Below, one piece after another: positions 1-48,240 of a stretch of 64,000 bases of DNA. Each line of letters begins with the position of its first letter. The stretch's first letter is position 1. The DNA comes from Phascolarctos cinereus (lineage: Eukaryota > Chordata > Mammalia > Diprotodontia > Phascolarctidae). Location: contig NW_018343982.1 of assembly GCF_002099425.1 (NCBI RefSeq), positions 10,513,501-10,577,500 on the forward strand. The letters are read 5' to 3'. Made by a program: the position numbers and the translations under genes. The notes beneath the pieces were generated by a model, which worked only from the letters and a program-made list of their open reading frames with translations, was not told where the DNA came from and searched no databases.

Positions 1-872
1 TCTTTAAAGTTAACCAAGCGATCTCTCCAGATGTGATGACTTTTTCCCCAGTTCTTCTTCTTGACCTCTCTGGACTGATCACCTTCTCCTATGGATACTA
101 TTTTCTGAGTTTTCCTGACATTGCTTTCTCTTGGTTTTCCTCCTACCCATGTGGTGACTGCCCCTCAATCTCCTTTGCTGGATAATCATCCGCATCCCAC
201 CCTTTAACCGTGAATCGAACGTCAAGGCTCTGGCCTGGGATTTTTTCCACTTCTTTCTCTACACTTTCCTTCTTGGTGACCTCATCAGTTCACATGGATT
301 TATTAGCTCTACACCGATAATTCCCAAGATTTATTATCCAGCCCGTTACTTCCCTTTAGCTCTGTAACTGCACATTTTGGACTGAATTTTCCTTAGGCGC
401 ATTAAATTCAAAATTTCCAAAACCACTCGCATTTAAAACTCCTCACAACCTGGACCCCAATCTACCTTTGCAGCTGTGCTAAGTTACTCCTCCTCTTCAA
501 TGCACACTAACAGTACAACCAAACTGGCCTTGTTACTGTTCCTTATACATAGTACTCTACCTCCCATCTGCCCGCTGAACGTTCCTTATGCCTGTGGTGC
601 ATTTTTCATCCACACCTCTGCCTCTTAACACCCTTGGTCTACTTCATAACTAGAATAAGTACCACCTTTTATACGGAACCTTCCTTGATACCCTAACCTG
701 CTAATGCCCCTCCAATAATCTTGTCTTTATTGTGTATACATCTACATATGTGCATCTCTCTCTTAGATGTAAGCTGAAGGCCAGGTACTTTCATTTTTGT
801 TTTTGTATCTCCAGCTCTTATGATGGCTTCTGGCATAGTAGATACTTAAATACTTGTTGATGGATTGAAATC
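1..872 (+). mobile_element. L2 LINE, 3' part of ORF2 and 3' UTR
   Basis: The stretch reads like degenerate L2 reverse-transcriptase sequence on the plus strand: a 'ttttcctcctacc' segment, then 'ctacactttccttcttggtgacctc', and so on. It ends in the usual L2 tail, where a 'taagctgaaggccaggtac' segment leads to 'tggcatagtagatacttaaat'. It is cut by the window edge and no frame stays open. The assignment rests on the remembered order of L2 motifs. Confidence 0.7.
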
Positions 873-894
873 AGTCATTGGAGAGGAAGGGAAC

Positions 895-1135
895 ACATAC
901 CTAAGTGCCTATTATGTGTCAGGCATTGTGTTAAGTGCATCACAAATATCTCATTTGATCCCCACGAGAACTCTGGGAAGTAGATGTTACTATGATCCTC
1001 ATTTTACAGTTCAGGAAACTGAGACAGAGGTAAAATGACTAGCCTAAGGTTTCACAACTAGTGTCTGAGGCTCGATCTGAACTCAGGTCCTCCTGACTCG
1101 AGGGCGACCTAGCACTACCTAGCTGCCTCAAGTTT
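895..1135 (-). mobile_element. MIR-type SINE
   Basis: On the plus strand it runs from 'attatgtgtcaggcattgtg' through 'ttttacagttcaggaaactgag' to 'tcctcctgactcgaggg', the inverse order of a MIR/THER element. It is heavily diverged and therefore old. Confidence 0.7.
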
Positions 1136-1239
1136 TAATATGAGGTCATGTAGTGTATACAGACAGGAGAAAAGAGGGTCCATGACTCTATTGAGGGTCA
1201 TCTGTTCTTACAGAGCAACCTGACATAATGAAAAAAAAA

Positions 1240-1420
1240 AGACTGGACTCGAGTCATATGACTGGTTCAGATTCTTCTTCTACCATGGACAAGCTGTGAC
1301 CCACAGCAGGCACCTGACCTCTCAGAGATGTTTTACTTAGCTTTAAAATATGGATATAGATAATATTTATACTGTATACTTCATAGGTTACTGTGAAGAT
1401 AAAGTGAAAATAGGTGCATA
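1240..1420 (+). mobile_element. possible MIR remnant
   Basis: There is a weak MIR-like order: a 'gactggactcgagtcatatg' head, a 'cctgacctctcagag' segment, then 'ggttactgtgaagataaag'. Divergence is high and the call is tentative. The rest of 1140-1750 shows nothing else I can name. Confidence 0.35.
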
Positions 1421-1754
1421 AGTATAAAAAAATTAAAGGGGAACGTATTTGATTTTCATTTGTACATCTGGAATTATTTTATTAGGATGCGATTGAGATT
1501 CTAAGTAGTTTTTTCATATGGCGTTTCTATTCACAAAGATGTGAGTCACGATGTCTACTTTAACACTGATATTATTTAACAGAATTTAAGGCACTATGAG
1601 AGCTTGTCATATTTGTCATCATAATCGTTACCTTCAGACTTTACTGCTGAGTTCAAATGAAGAGACAGAATGACTTCCCGTGTTTTTTTTCCTACGCAAC
1701 ATTCCTTTTCAATGAAAACTACTTGATGTACACTTATCAATGAAGTAAAGATAG

Positions 1755-3300
1755 GCCACAATTAAATAGGTATTTATTAACTGCCTTCTATGTGTACTCG
1801 TTGGGGATACAAAGAAAACCAAAAACAGTTTTTGCCCTCAAGGAGTTTCCATTCAAATAGAAGGATACAATATTTTCAGAGATAAGTAATAATTTGAGTA
1901 GAAAGCACTAATAACAATGGGGGTTGGTGGTCACAAATGACTTCCCAGTAGGATGTGAACCTTGAAATAAGCTAAGGATTCTAAGAGGTGGAGGCAAGGA
2001 AAGATTGTACCTCAGATGTGGAAGGCAGTCTTACAAAAGTATAATGGTGGGAGTTGGAATGTTGAATTTAGAGAACAGAAAACAAGCTAATGTGTCAGGA
2101 ACGTATGTATGAGAAGTAATAAGAAAAAAATTTGGGAAAATAAACTGAAGATAGACTTCTAAGACTTCAAGCTAAGGAAGAGTAATGATCTTCCAGTTCC
2201 ATATCTATGATCCTATTCTAGAGGCAGAAGGGAGCAACTAAAGATTCTTGAACATGAGAGGGACATGATCATATCTGTACTTCAAGATTATTTTGAGAGC
2301 TGTGTGGAGATTGGAGAAAGAAAACTGAAAGCACACTGTCCAATTATGAAGCTACTGTTAATCAAGAGTGATGAGGGTCTGAAATGGCATCTATGTAAGG
2401 GGAGAGATGAGGTTGGAAGCCAGTTATATCACTGAAATAGTATAGAGAAAGCACATAGGACAGAGGATTGGAGAATATAGCACACATATGATCCAGCCAC
2501 GAAGACTCACTGTCATGAGAGAAAGGGAGAAAGTGTCCAAGAGGAGGAAAGGGAGGTCAACAGTGTCAAATATTTGAGAGAAATCAAGAAAGATGAGAAC
2601 TGAAAAAAGGTCATCATATTTAACAATTAAATCATTGGTAACCTTGGAGAGGGCAATTTCAGTGAGAAGTGGGCTCAGAAGCCAGACTGCAAGAGGATGA
2701 GGAGTAAGAAGTGAGGAATTGAAGGCACAGAGGGCTTTTTCTAGCAGTCTGACTGTGAAAGGAAGGAAAGAAATGTGACAATAGCTTGAGAGGATGGCCA
2801 GGTCAAATGAAGGGTTTTTTAAAAGATAGGGAGAGGAGGGAATCTTCATAGGCAGCAGGGAAGGAGACAGTACATAAAAGGCTGAAGATGACAGACAGGA
2901 AATGATCAAAGAAACAAGAGGATGAGACCAAAAGCACAAATAGAGAGGGGTTGGCCTTATCAAGGAAAGTTACCTCTTCATCAGACAGTAGGGCAAAAGA
3001 GGAAAGAATAGAGAATGTTAAAGGGTTTTGAGGTATTAAAAAAAAGGGAAAAAAGGGAGTTCATGAGGGATGGCTTCTATTTCCTTAGTAAAGTAGGAGG
3101 AGAGGCATGCTCTTGAGAAAGAGAGGGGGAGGTGCAGTTTGGGGGTCTTAAGGAGAAAAGTCTCAAACAGCCACTGTGAGGAGTGTAACACAGATTCAGA
3201 CACGGAAGATTGCACCAGTGAGGGCCCAGTCAGCATAGCTATATGACCTGAACTATTGCACTGAGCCACACTTGAAAAGGAAATGAAGCAAAACAAGCCA
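1755..3300 (-). mobile_element. L2 LINE with reverse-transcriptase remnant
   Basis: The 3' tail appears inverted at the left end ('tatttattaactgccttc', then 'ccctcaaggagtttcc'). Moving right, the minus strand holds ORF2 sequence. Within 2424-2963 on the minus strand the translation contains LDFSQIFDTVDLPFLLL, which matches the LDLSAAFDTVDHSLLL block of L2 reverse transcriptase. The 3036-3296 reading also fits the upstream L2 ORF2 region. No long intact frame is left, so the copy is inactive. Confidence 0.8.
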
Positions 3301-3631
3301 TTTTATTAATCTTACCTATTTCCTGAACATGATGGTTTTAGGAAAGAATTCCCCTTCTGTAATGAACACACATGATTTAAGAGTACTCTGTAATACTTTA
3401 GACTATTAAAAAGTAGTGGAAAGCAAAATTCTGTGTGAAATATCTATTACATACACCAACTAGGTAGAAATAATCTACATCATATTTTCTTACTATCAAG
3501 TACATGCGTTCTTTTTTCTCAAAGCTAGATAAATTTAGAAAAAAATTCTGCAGAAATTATACCATTAGCTCCAAAAACAAATATGCATATGTTTACAACA
3601 GTTCTAAAAAGTCTTTTGAAAATCAGCTTTT

Positions 3632-3795
3632 GGGGCAGCTAGGTGGTGCAGTGGATAGAGCACAGGCCCTGAAGTCAGGAATACCTGAGCTCAAATCTGG
3701 CCTCAGACCAAACACTTGACACACTTACTAGTTATGTGACCCTGGGCAAGTCACTTAATCCCAATTGCTTAAAAAAAACAAACCAAAAAACAAAA
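3632..3795 (+). mobile_element. marsupial tRNA-derived SINE with target-site duplication
   Basis: The head is 'ggggcagctaggtggtgcag'. The body includes 'gtgaccctgggcaagtcac' and the tail is A-rich. The direct repeat aaaatcagctt flanks it at 3619-3629 and 3796-3806, which marks a clean retrotransposition event. The copy is little diverged from the others in the window, so it is fairly young. It sits just downstream of the inferred CCDC186 polyadenylation site. Confidence 0.85.
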
Positions 3796-3838
3796 AAAAT
3801 CAGCTTCTGACAATCTTAGCAGTATAGAACTTAATTTG

Positions 3839-3844
3839 TTTATT
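3839..3844 (-). promoter_or_regulatory. CCDC186: candidate CCDC186 poly(A) signal AATAAA
   Basis: This is the first AATAAA on the minus strand after the CCDC186 stop codon, about 4.2 kb downstream. ATTAAA variants at about 4194-4199, 4417, 6268 and 7641 are alternatives. No transcript evidence is available, so which one is used is inference. Confidence 0.45.
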
Positions 3845-3869
3845 GTTCATTCACAGTGACAAGTATATC

Positions 3870-4045
3870 AAGTGGAACAGAAAAGGCACCAGACTAGAAG
3901 CCCTGAAGAGACCTGACTCTGACCTTGGGCAAGTTATTTAAACTCTTTTAGCCTCAGTTTTCTCATCTGTAAATGAAGGGGTTGGAATAGATGGTCTCCA
4001 TGGCTCCTGTTGGCTGTTTCAAAGGGAGTATTTCTAAATAAGGAA
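3870..4045 (+). mobile_element. MIR-type SINE
   Basis: The order is 'gaccttgggcaagttattta', then 'cctcagttttctcatctgta', then a G-rich tail ('aaatgaaggggttgg'). This is the core and 3' part of a MIR on the plus strand. It lies antisense inside the distal part of the inferred CCDC186 3' UTR. Confidence 0.75.
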
Positions 4046-4206
4046 AGGAGAATATTTCAAGCATGGTAAAAAAAATCTTTTTTGCAAAGTGTGAGTTGGC
4101 CTTGAAGATAGGTTCTAAAGAGCCATCAAAGAGGAGTGAGTGTAAAGGAGTCGAGATACCATTAAATTACAGCATGGAAGCAGATGTTTTCTTTTTAATA
4201 GTACAA

Positions 4207-6644
4207 TATATACAGCATGAACTTATGATGACTTCTTGAAAAACTTCATTTATACAGAATCATATCTACAAAATTAACATTTTAGTGAAATCAAAGAGAC
4301 TATGCATATATTCAGAAATATAAACAAATTTCACTACAGACAATGGACATACACATTTTTAAAAAACTTTCCATTCTGGAATAAAAATACATCTTTACTA
4401 TACATTTATAACCATCATTTAATCATTTTGTTCGAAAATCTTTATATTTGGAGAAATTTTCATTTTTACCTCTTTTGAAATTCTGGTTAATAGTGCCACC
4501 AACTGGCAATAAAGATTTTTAAAATAGTGTTCTTAAGTGTCAAAAGAGTTTTGTTCTTAAAGTTACTGAGAAAAAAAAACCACAAGTCACTAGAGCCAAT
4601 ATGCACAAGAACAGCCAATCACAGTGAATGAAAAGATGACCTATAAAAGATTCTCACCAGGGTGTCATGGAGTATTTAAAATATTAACATAGCCTAAAGG
4701 CTTTGTTTTGTTAAATCTAGCTTTACATTTACATGTAAAACTTTATAATAAAGGAAGGAATTTAAACATACTGTGAAAGGAAAAATATTTTTTGCTTAAG
4801 AAACTGACATGATATTTCAACATAATTAGATGCATTTGTCAGCAACACCAGTTGGCATTAGTAATCTAAAAACATTACTAGAAAGCTAATGCCATATGTT
4901 ACAGGGTTGGTTTTTTTTTTAAAGGAAAAAATAAATAAGTATCAAATTAATCAAATTAATGCTGGAAAACCTGTAGAATCACAGCAATCTATTTCAATAA
5001 CACCAAGCATTTCTTAAAAAAAAAAAGCATCATTGGTTCATCCAACTATATACATGGATTAACATTTTCTTAACCTGTTACAAAGGGCCATGTTATTTAT
5101 AACAGATGTCCTTAGAACTGAATTTCTGATAATATAAAACTAAATTATTATCTTTGGTTATTCTATATCAAGCCCTTGGCTTGATCAGCTTGACAGAATT
5201 GAGTTGTATAGCAATTACCCTTGATATAACTTCTAAAAGTAGGACATTAGTCAATGACCCACCCCTGGTAAAAAATCATAATATTTAAATAATTATATTT
5301 GTGCATATGTGTTTCTATAAACAAACCTATGTGTATAAATGCACACACCAAAAAATTCTAAACTGCACAGGATTATGTAATTAGGAAATAGAAACTTACT
5401 CCTCACATTTGTACAGTATAGAAAACAGGGCACATGAAAAAAAGACATTGCTTAATTGGGGAAGTCATTCAAAAACTACCCTACTCTTTTACCCTGATGC
5501 TAAATCTTCATTTTAAATTCTCAAAACTTAACTGGCTGAGGGATTAAGACTTGAATTAGTAGGGGAAAATTGTTGTTAATAACTTAATACCTTGTGCTCA
5601 CTTTTTAAGATGTGATAACTCACATATATGTACACTATTCCCTGCAACCCAAAGAACCTAAAATACTGTATTTTCCCCAATGCCTAGTACAGTCCTGATC
5701 CAGATATATAAGGCTGCAGTGTACATCATTTTAAAGAAAGTAAAATATTTTCTTCAAAGGATTTCTACTTGCACTTACATTAGAAATTAGAATATGGTCA
5801 ACATATACTTTCTAATGGCTTTCTTCCAAAAACTAACTTCCTAGTAAAGATTTTTCCAAAAGACATATGCAGACATAAATACTGGAATAATTCATTTCCG
5901 TCTCTGATAAATGTAGAAATTTAAAAGCTTGTCTACACAGCACATAATGGACATATAATAATCTTGGCCTCCTGAATACTGATTCACATACGGAGAAAAA
6001 CTTAAATTATATCTCACAGATAATATCTATATGACAAGCCAAGCATGGTTTGGTTGCACAGGAGTAAAAATCTGGCTACAATAAGTAGTCATTAGGAGTG
6101 ATATCTGAACGCCTAAAAGAATAATGGAAAAAAAAAGACATGATTGCACTTACCCTATACGGTTATTAATTTTTTACTTTCATAAATTAAACATATGAAA
6201 AATAAGACACATTATGGTATATCAATACTAATTCTCAACTAACATAAAATAAACAATCTTCATTGAATTTAATTTTATGAATTTCTGAATGGGAGTCAGT
6301 TATGAGTACATGAACTAAATATACAGAAAATATATACCACACTACAGAAATTTAACATTTGAATATTACCCTTATTTAGCACATTACTTTTTGCAACATT
6401 GTCAAATTAATATGAGAATTTTAAAACAAATTAGACGGATGTTACTATGATGGACCCAACTTTTAGAGTTCAATTTTCTTAAAATAAAAAAAAACTTCCA
6501 GTGGCAATAACCTACAGGGATCCATTCTCCTTTAAAAAAAATTTGAAATTAAAAAAAAATTAATCATTTTAACGGCTACAAGCACCAAACATTAGCCAAG
6601 GTATTATATTACAACAATGATCTAAATGTAATGAAATATGTACA
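4207..6644 (-). promoter_or_regulatory. CCDC186: cluster of five Pumilio-type TGTANATA elements
   Basis: On the CCDC186 sense strand the motif TGTANATA occurs at 4214-4207 (TGTATATA), 4270-4263 (TGTAGATA), 5054-5047 (TGTATATA), 5634-5627 (TGTACATA) and 6644-6637 (TGTACATA). The opposite strand of the same region has none. This octamer is the established recognition site of PUM1/PUM2, which repress and destabilise mRNAs. Use as such here is inference. Confidence 0.45.
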
Positions 6645-6704
6645 CAAATGCACATGCGAAAATTCTAGGAAGTGAGGGCAAATTTAAGTAGCATCTCGAC
6701 AAAT

Positions 6705-6825
6705 GAAAATATTCAACAAACACTGAACATTAATGCCTATTATGTGCAAAGCACTGTACTAGGCATTGGGGAAAATACATAAATTAAAAAAATGGTCCCT
6801 GCCCTAATGGAATTTATGTAAGAAT
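6705..6825 (-). mobile_element. L2 3' tail fragment
   Basis: An inverted L2 terminus reads on the plus strand 'cctattatgtgcaaagcact', then 'ggtccctgccctaatgg'. It is an old insertion inside the inferred 3' UTR. Confidence 0.65.
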
Positions 6826-8042
6826 TATTATTGATACTGCTCATAAAAATTAAGTGCACATTTTAAATAAATATAGTAAAATCTCTCAATAGGTATATGC
6901 GTTTGGCTCTAAAAATCCTTTGGTTACACATAAGTGATTGTGAGTTTTAAATAAAATATAATCTTGAAGGAGTGATGCTATAATCTACAGTATAAAACAG
7001 ACCTAACAGTGCAAAGGAATAGTATTCAAATAAAACAGTCTTGACAAAACATATCAATGCTGTTTTCCTTGGGACTTGAATCCTAAGCATTATTACATTT
7101 TTTCTTATATTAATGAAGCATATGTGTATCATAGCTTCTAAAATAGTCTACCGTTCTAATGACTCGTCCAATTTAAAAATTTGGATTTAACTCAATGAAA
7201 ATTTTCTCAAGATACACTACGGGGAATCAATTTATGGAAATGAATTCTAGGAAACCATTTAAGCTATCAATCAAAAGAAATGTGTAAAAATGATAAACAT
7301 TTAAATGCAATGAACCATGCAGGGGTGCTATAAAGAAGGTATCTAACTGTAGGAAAAGCTTAATGACCAAACCAGACATTGAGAAGAATGAATATCTGAA
7401 CTTTCTCGGGATACCACACACATTATTATCACTAGCAAACTTTTCCATTCCACTTCAAATGTCAATTTTAAAATCAAGTCACAGAACCAAACACATATCC
7501 TACTATACGTGGCTAAATGTAATGAAAATTCCAAAGTTAATGTGTTATAGTTATTTGTGTTGAGCTTATTTTAGAGTAAGAAAGTGCATATAATTATGAA
7601 TGATTTTTAACGCCTGTCTTTTCATGCATATTTTTAAAAGGTTTAATCACCTTTGATATATAAGGCATGTTAATGGAGAGATGGAAAAATATAGTGTTTG
7701 AAAGCCCTTGTAGTATTCTTCAGCATCTGATATGACTATTTGCAAATTAAACAAATCTTTTTTTTTTTTATCATTAACAGGATGTTATATTCCACAGTGC
7801 AAACAATTAAAATCTTGAAGCTTACGCTACATACAGTACACACAGTAAATCATTCAAATGGTCAGAGAATAGCAAGGATGGGTTATATCAAAAAATTCAG
7901 TTATGACTTAAATTTGTATCACAGGTAAAACACACTTTCACTGAGTGACACACAGATCATAAAAAAAACTTCAAAACGCCACCGAGGTCTGTAGCACCTG
8001 TTCCTTCTGCAGCTTTTGTCTGTTTACTATGCAAAAGCTTTG

Positions 8043-44577
<36,535 letters not shown>

Positions 44578-44639
44578 CTAAAAATCTAAAAGGAAAACAA
44601 AAAACACCAAATTATCATACACTAACTCATGGATGAAAG

Positions 44640-44775
44640 AAGTGTTTATTAGCAGTTTACCACATACAAAGCCCCATGCTAAATGATGGGGATACAAATA
44701 GAAAAATCAGACAGGCCCTGCTCTTGAGAAGCTCACATTCTAACGCTGGGGACAAGCAGACGGGAATGCTTCTTC
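44640..44775 (-). mobile_element. L2 3' tail
   Basis: Inverted terminus: 'tgtttattagcagtttacc', 'aatgatggggatacaaatag', 'cttgagaagctcacattct'. Confidence 0.75.
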
Positions 44776-44868
44776 TTTAATGCCACGCATATCATGTCAT
44801 TAAAAAAATAAGACATACTATAAATTATACTATACATATGTCCCTTCCCTCTAAACTAATGAATGAAG

Positions 44869-47816
44869 GGGGTGGAGCCAAGATGGCGGAGTGAAAGCAA
44901 TGACTTGCTTGAGCTCTCCCCCAAACCCCTCCAAATACCTGTAAAAAAAAATGGCTCTAAACAAATTCTGAAGCGGCAGAACCCACAAAAAGACAGAGTA
45001 AAACAAATTTCCAGCCCAAGACAGCCTGGATGGTTGATCAGAAAGGCAATCGCACCGGCTGGGAAGAGGAGCTCAGTTTGGCGTGGGCGCGCAGGCCGCA
45101 GTGAACCTGGAGCAGGCCTCAGAGGAACGAATCACAGGCAGCTGTGGTGGTTTCCAGACTCCTCAATCCACAAATGCCAAAGACAACTTAGAAGGTCAAT
45201 GGGAAAAGTCTGTTTTTTGGGTGAGAGAAAAGCTGGGTCAGAGCCAGTTCCAGAGTGCAGAGCGCGGACCCCGGGGCAGTGGCTGCATAGACTGAGGGGG
45301 AATTGAGTGGCTGATCAGAGGGGGACTGCAGGGATCTTTTTGCCGGTGCTGAGGCAGGAATCTCTTGCTTTGCCGGTGCCTGGATCTGGGTCACAGCTCT
45401 GGGTGGTGGTTCTGGGGTGAGGAGGAGCTCTGGCACGGTGGAGCTTGTAGTGGTGGTAGAGAGGAAACCCTCCTCACAGTTCCAAGAGAGAAAAGACTGC
45501 TTGTGTCTGGTCACTCAAAGACCAGAGCACAGGCCAGGAAAAGAGTAAACATCACGACCCTTACCATACCACCTTGCAAGAACTGAAAATTTACAGGTCC
45601 CTAGAAGTAGCTCTGAAAACAGCTACACAAACCCCCGAAGCTTGAGACAGTACATTCTCCACACTGGAAGCAGACTTTTACCTTAACAAAGAGTTTAAAA
45701 CTCGAGTGGTTGGCTGGGATCATGAACAAACCTCGCAAAAACAGTCAGACTATATTACCTTACTTTGGTGACAAAGAAGATCAAAACATACAACCAGAAG
45801 AAGACAACAAAGTCAAAGCTCCCACATCCAAACCCTGCAAGAAAAATATGAATCCATTCCAGGCCTCGGAAGAGCTCAAAAGGGATTTTGAGAAGCAAGT
45901 GAGGGAAGTAGAGGAAAAACTGGGAAGAGAACTGAGAGTGATGCAAGAAAATCATGAAAAACAAGTCAACAGCTTGCTAAAGGAGACCCAAAAAAATACT
46001 GAAGAAAATAACACCTTAAAAAATAGCCTAACCCAAATGGCAAAAGAGGTCCAAAAAGTCAATGAGGAGAAGAATGCCCTAAAAAGCAAAATTGGCCAAA
46101 TGGAAAAGGAAGTCCAAAAGCTTAATGAAGAAAATACTTCCTTAAAAATTAGAATAGAGCAATTACAAGATAGTGACTTTATGAGAAATCACGACACAGT
46201 AGAACAAATCCAAAAGAATGAAAAATTAGAAAACGATGTGAAATATCTCATTGGAAAAACAACTGACCTGGAAAACAGATCCAGGAGAGAGAATTTAAAA
46301 ATTATAGGACTATCTGAAAGCCATGATCAAAAAAGAGCCTAGACATCATCTTTCAAGAAATTATCAAGGAAAACTGCCCTGATATTTTAGAACCAGAGGG
46401 CAAAATAGAAATTGAAAGAATCCACCAATCTCCCCTGAAAGAGATCCCCAAAGGAAAACTCCTAGGAATATTGTAGCCAAATTCCAGAGTTCCCAGGTCA
46501 AGGAGAAAATATTGCAAGCAGCCAGAAAGAAACAATTCAAGTATGGTGGAAACACAATCAGGATAACACAAGATTTAGCAGTTTCTACATTAAGGGACCA
46601 GAGGGCATGCAACATAATATTCCGGAGGGCAAAGGAGATAGGATTACAACCAAGAATCACCTACCCAGCAAAACTGAGTATAATCCTTCAGGGGAAAAAA
46701 TGGTTATTCAATGAAATAGAGGACTTTCAAGCATTCTTGATGAAAAGACCAGAGCTGAATAGAAAATCTGACTTTCAAATACAAGACTCAAACGGAACAT
46801 GAAGAGGTAAACAGGAAAGAGAAATCATAAGAGACTTATTAAGACTGAACTGTTTACATTCCTGCATGGAAAGATGATATTTATAACTCATAAGACCTTT
46901 GTCAGTGTTAGGATTGTGGGAGGGGAAAAATTATATGTATGTATGTATAGATAGATAGACAGACAGATAGATAGTTAGATAGCACAGGGTGAGTTGAAGA
47001 TGAAGGGGTGATATCTGGAGAATAAAATTAAGGGGTAAGAGGGTTATACTAGGAGAAGAAGAAAGGGACAGGTAGAATGGGGTACATTATCTCGCACAAA
47101 ACAGACAAGAAAAGGTTCTTACAGTAGAGGGGAAACAGGGGAAGGTGAGAGGAAATGAGGAATCTTATTCTCATAGGATTTGGCTTAAGGAGGGAATATC
47201 ATACACACTCAATTGGGTATGGAAACCTATGTTACCCTACAGGAAAATAGGGGAGGAAGGGGACAAGAGAGCAGGGGGATGATAGAGAGAAGGGCAGATA
47301 GGAAAGGGGTAATCAGAAGGAAGTACTTCTGAGGAGGGACAGGGTCAAAAGAAAGAATAGAATAAATTGGGGGGGCAGGATAGGATTAAGGGAAATAGAG
47401 TTAGTTTTTCACAACATGTCTACTATGGAAGTGTTTTGCATAACTGCACATGTATGGCCTGTATTGACTTGCTTGCCTTTTCAATGAGGGTGGGTGGGGT
47501 GGGAGGAAAGGAGAAAATTTGGAACCCAAAGTTTTAAAAGCACATGTTTAAAAAAAAATGTTTTCACATGCAACTGGGAAATAAGAAACACAGGAAATGA
47601 GGTACAGAAATCTGTCCTGCCCTACAGGAAAATAGAAGGGGAAGGGGATAAGAGAAGGGGGAGGGAGAGAGAGAAGGGAGGGCAGACTAGGGGAAGAGGT
47701 ATTCAGAATGCATGCCATCTTGGGGTGGGGGAGGGGCAAGATGGGGTGAAAATTTGGAATTCAAAATCTTGTGGAAGTGTTGAAAACTAAAAATAAATAA
47801 ATTTATATTAAAAAAA
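44869..47816 (+). mobile_element. HAL1 (half-L1) element, full length but without ORF2
   Basis: It starts with the L1-type head 'gggtggagccaagatggcgg' and has a GC-richer 5' UTR (to about 45700). ORF1 occupies about 45710-46803, followed directly by an L1-like 3' UTR of about 1 kb ending 'ctaaaaataaataaattta'. No ORF2 sequence lies between ORF1 and the 3' UTR. The ORF1 reading begins MAGIMNKPRKNSQTILPYFG, has a long coiled coil and the RRM-like ENRSRRENLKIIGL block. The C-terminal domain (RITYPAKLSIILQGKKWLF) continues in another frame at 46512-46802, so ORF1 is broken by a frame change near 46342 and a second disruption before 46512. Flanking repeats taaactaatg..tgaag at 44852-44868 and 47817-47833 (15 of 17 matching) mark the insertion. 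HAL1 elements are mobilised by L1 proteins in trans (established). Confidence 0.9.
46930..46982. repeat. (TATG)n/(GATA)n tetranucleotide tract in HAL1 3' UTR
   Basis: TATG units are followed by GATA/GACA units inside the HAL1 3' UTR. Likely length-variable. Confidence 0.9.
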
Positions 47817-47861
47817 TAAACTAATGTGTGAAGTCAAAGAGGACACAGGCTAGGTATCTCT

Positions 47862-48001
47862 CTTTTTTCTTTTTTGCTTTTTGGTAAGGCAATCGGGGTT
47901 AAGTGACTTGCCCAGGGTCAAATGTCTGAGGTCTCATTTGTACTCAGGTCCTCCTGATTCCAAGGCCGGAGCTCTATCCACTGTACCACCTAGCTGTCCC
48001 C
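47862..48001 (-). mobile_element. marsupial SINE, short type, with target-site duplication
   Basis: Inverted body: 'gggttaagtgacttgccca', 'actcaggtcctcctgattc', 'ccactgtaccacctagctg'. The duplication aggtatctct lies at 47852-47861 and 48002-48011. Confidence 0.88.
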
Positions 48002-48054
48002 AGGTATCTCTTAAAAGGGTGACTAATCCACAAGGACTAATGCAAGAATGACCA

Positions 48055-48240
48055 CCTGGGCTTTTGGGAATCACAGGATCATAGAACCAAAGCTAAGAGT
48101 CCATATGGTCTAAACCCATTTCACAGATAAGCAATCTGAAACCCAGAGAGGGTAAGTTACCTGCCAAAGGTCACAAAGGCAGTGAGTGTCAGAGGCAGGA
48201 TCTGAATCTTGGTTCTTTAACTCCAAAGTCAGTGCACTTC
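48055..48240 (-). mobile_element. MIR-type SINE
   Basis: Inverted MIR: 'gggaatcacaggatcataga', 'ttcacagataagcaatctg', 'ctgccaaaggtcacaaagg', then 'ccaaagtcagtgcacttcc'. Confidence 0.8.

Larger units (their letters stand above)
3820..8042 (-). other. CCDC186: inferred CCDC186 3' UTR
   Basis: This is the AT-rich stretch that follows the CCDC186 stop codon. Apart from a MIR near its far end and a short L2 tail at 6705-6825 it carries no recognised repeat, unlike the rest of the window. Scanned base by base, 3845-8042 has no AATAAA on the minus strand, while the plus strand has nine. That strand bias is what a transcribed 3' UTR under selection against premature polyadenylation would show. Several open frames occur here on both strands, but they are short, unrelated to known proteins and typical of AT-rich non-coding DNA. 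The 3' end is uncertain: 3.8-4.2 kb of UTR depending on the signal used. Confidence 0.6.

Noticed and set aside
2424-2963. A 179-residue minus-strand open frame as a gene
   Set aside because: It carries the L2 reverse-transcriptase block (FDTVD) and lies in a degenerate L2.
7363-7563. Small open frames on both strands in 6947-7928 as peptides or uORF-like genes
   Set aside because: They lie in the AT-rich 3' UTR of CCDC186, are unrelated to any family I know, and overlap each other.
44863-45586. Overlapping open frames of 73-147 residues in a GC-richer stretch on both strands, looking like a small gene
   Set aside because: They fall inside the 5' UTR of the HAL1 element, overlap each other in different frames, and show no domain or codon signal.
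45710-46802. A 210-residue coiled-coil open frame and a 96-residue frame as a host gene
   Set aside because: The sequence is L1-type ORF1 (coiled coil, RRM-like block, C-terminal domain) in a HAL1 copy, bounded by target duplications.
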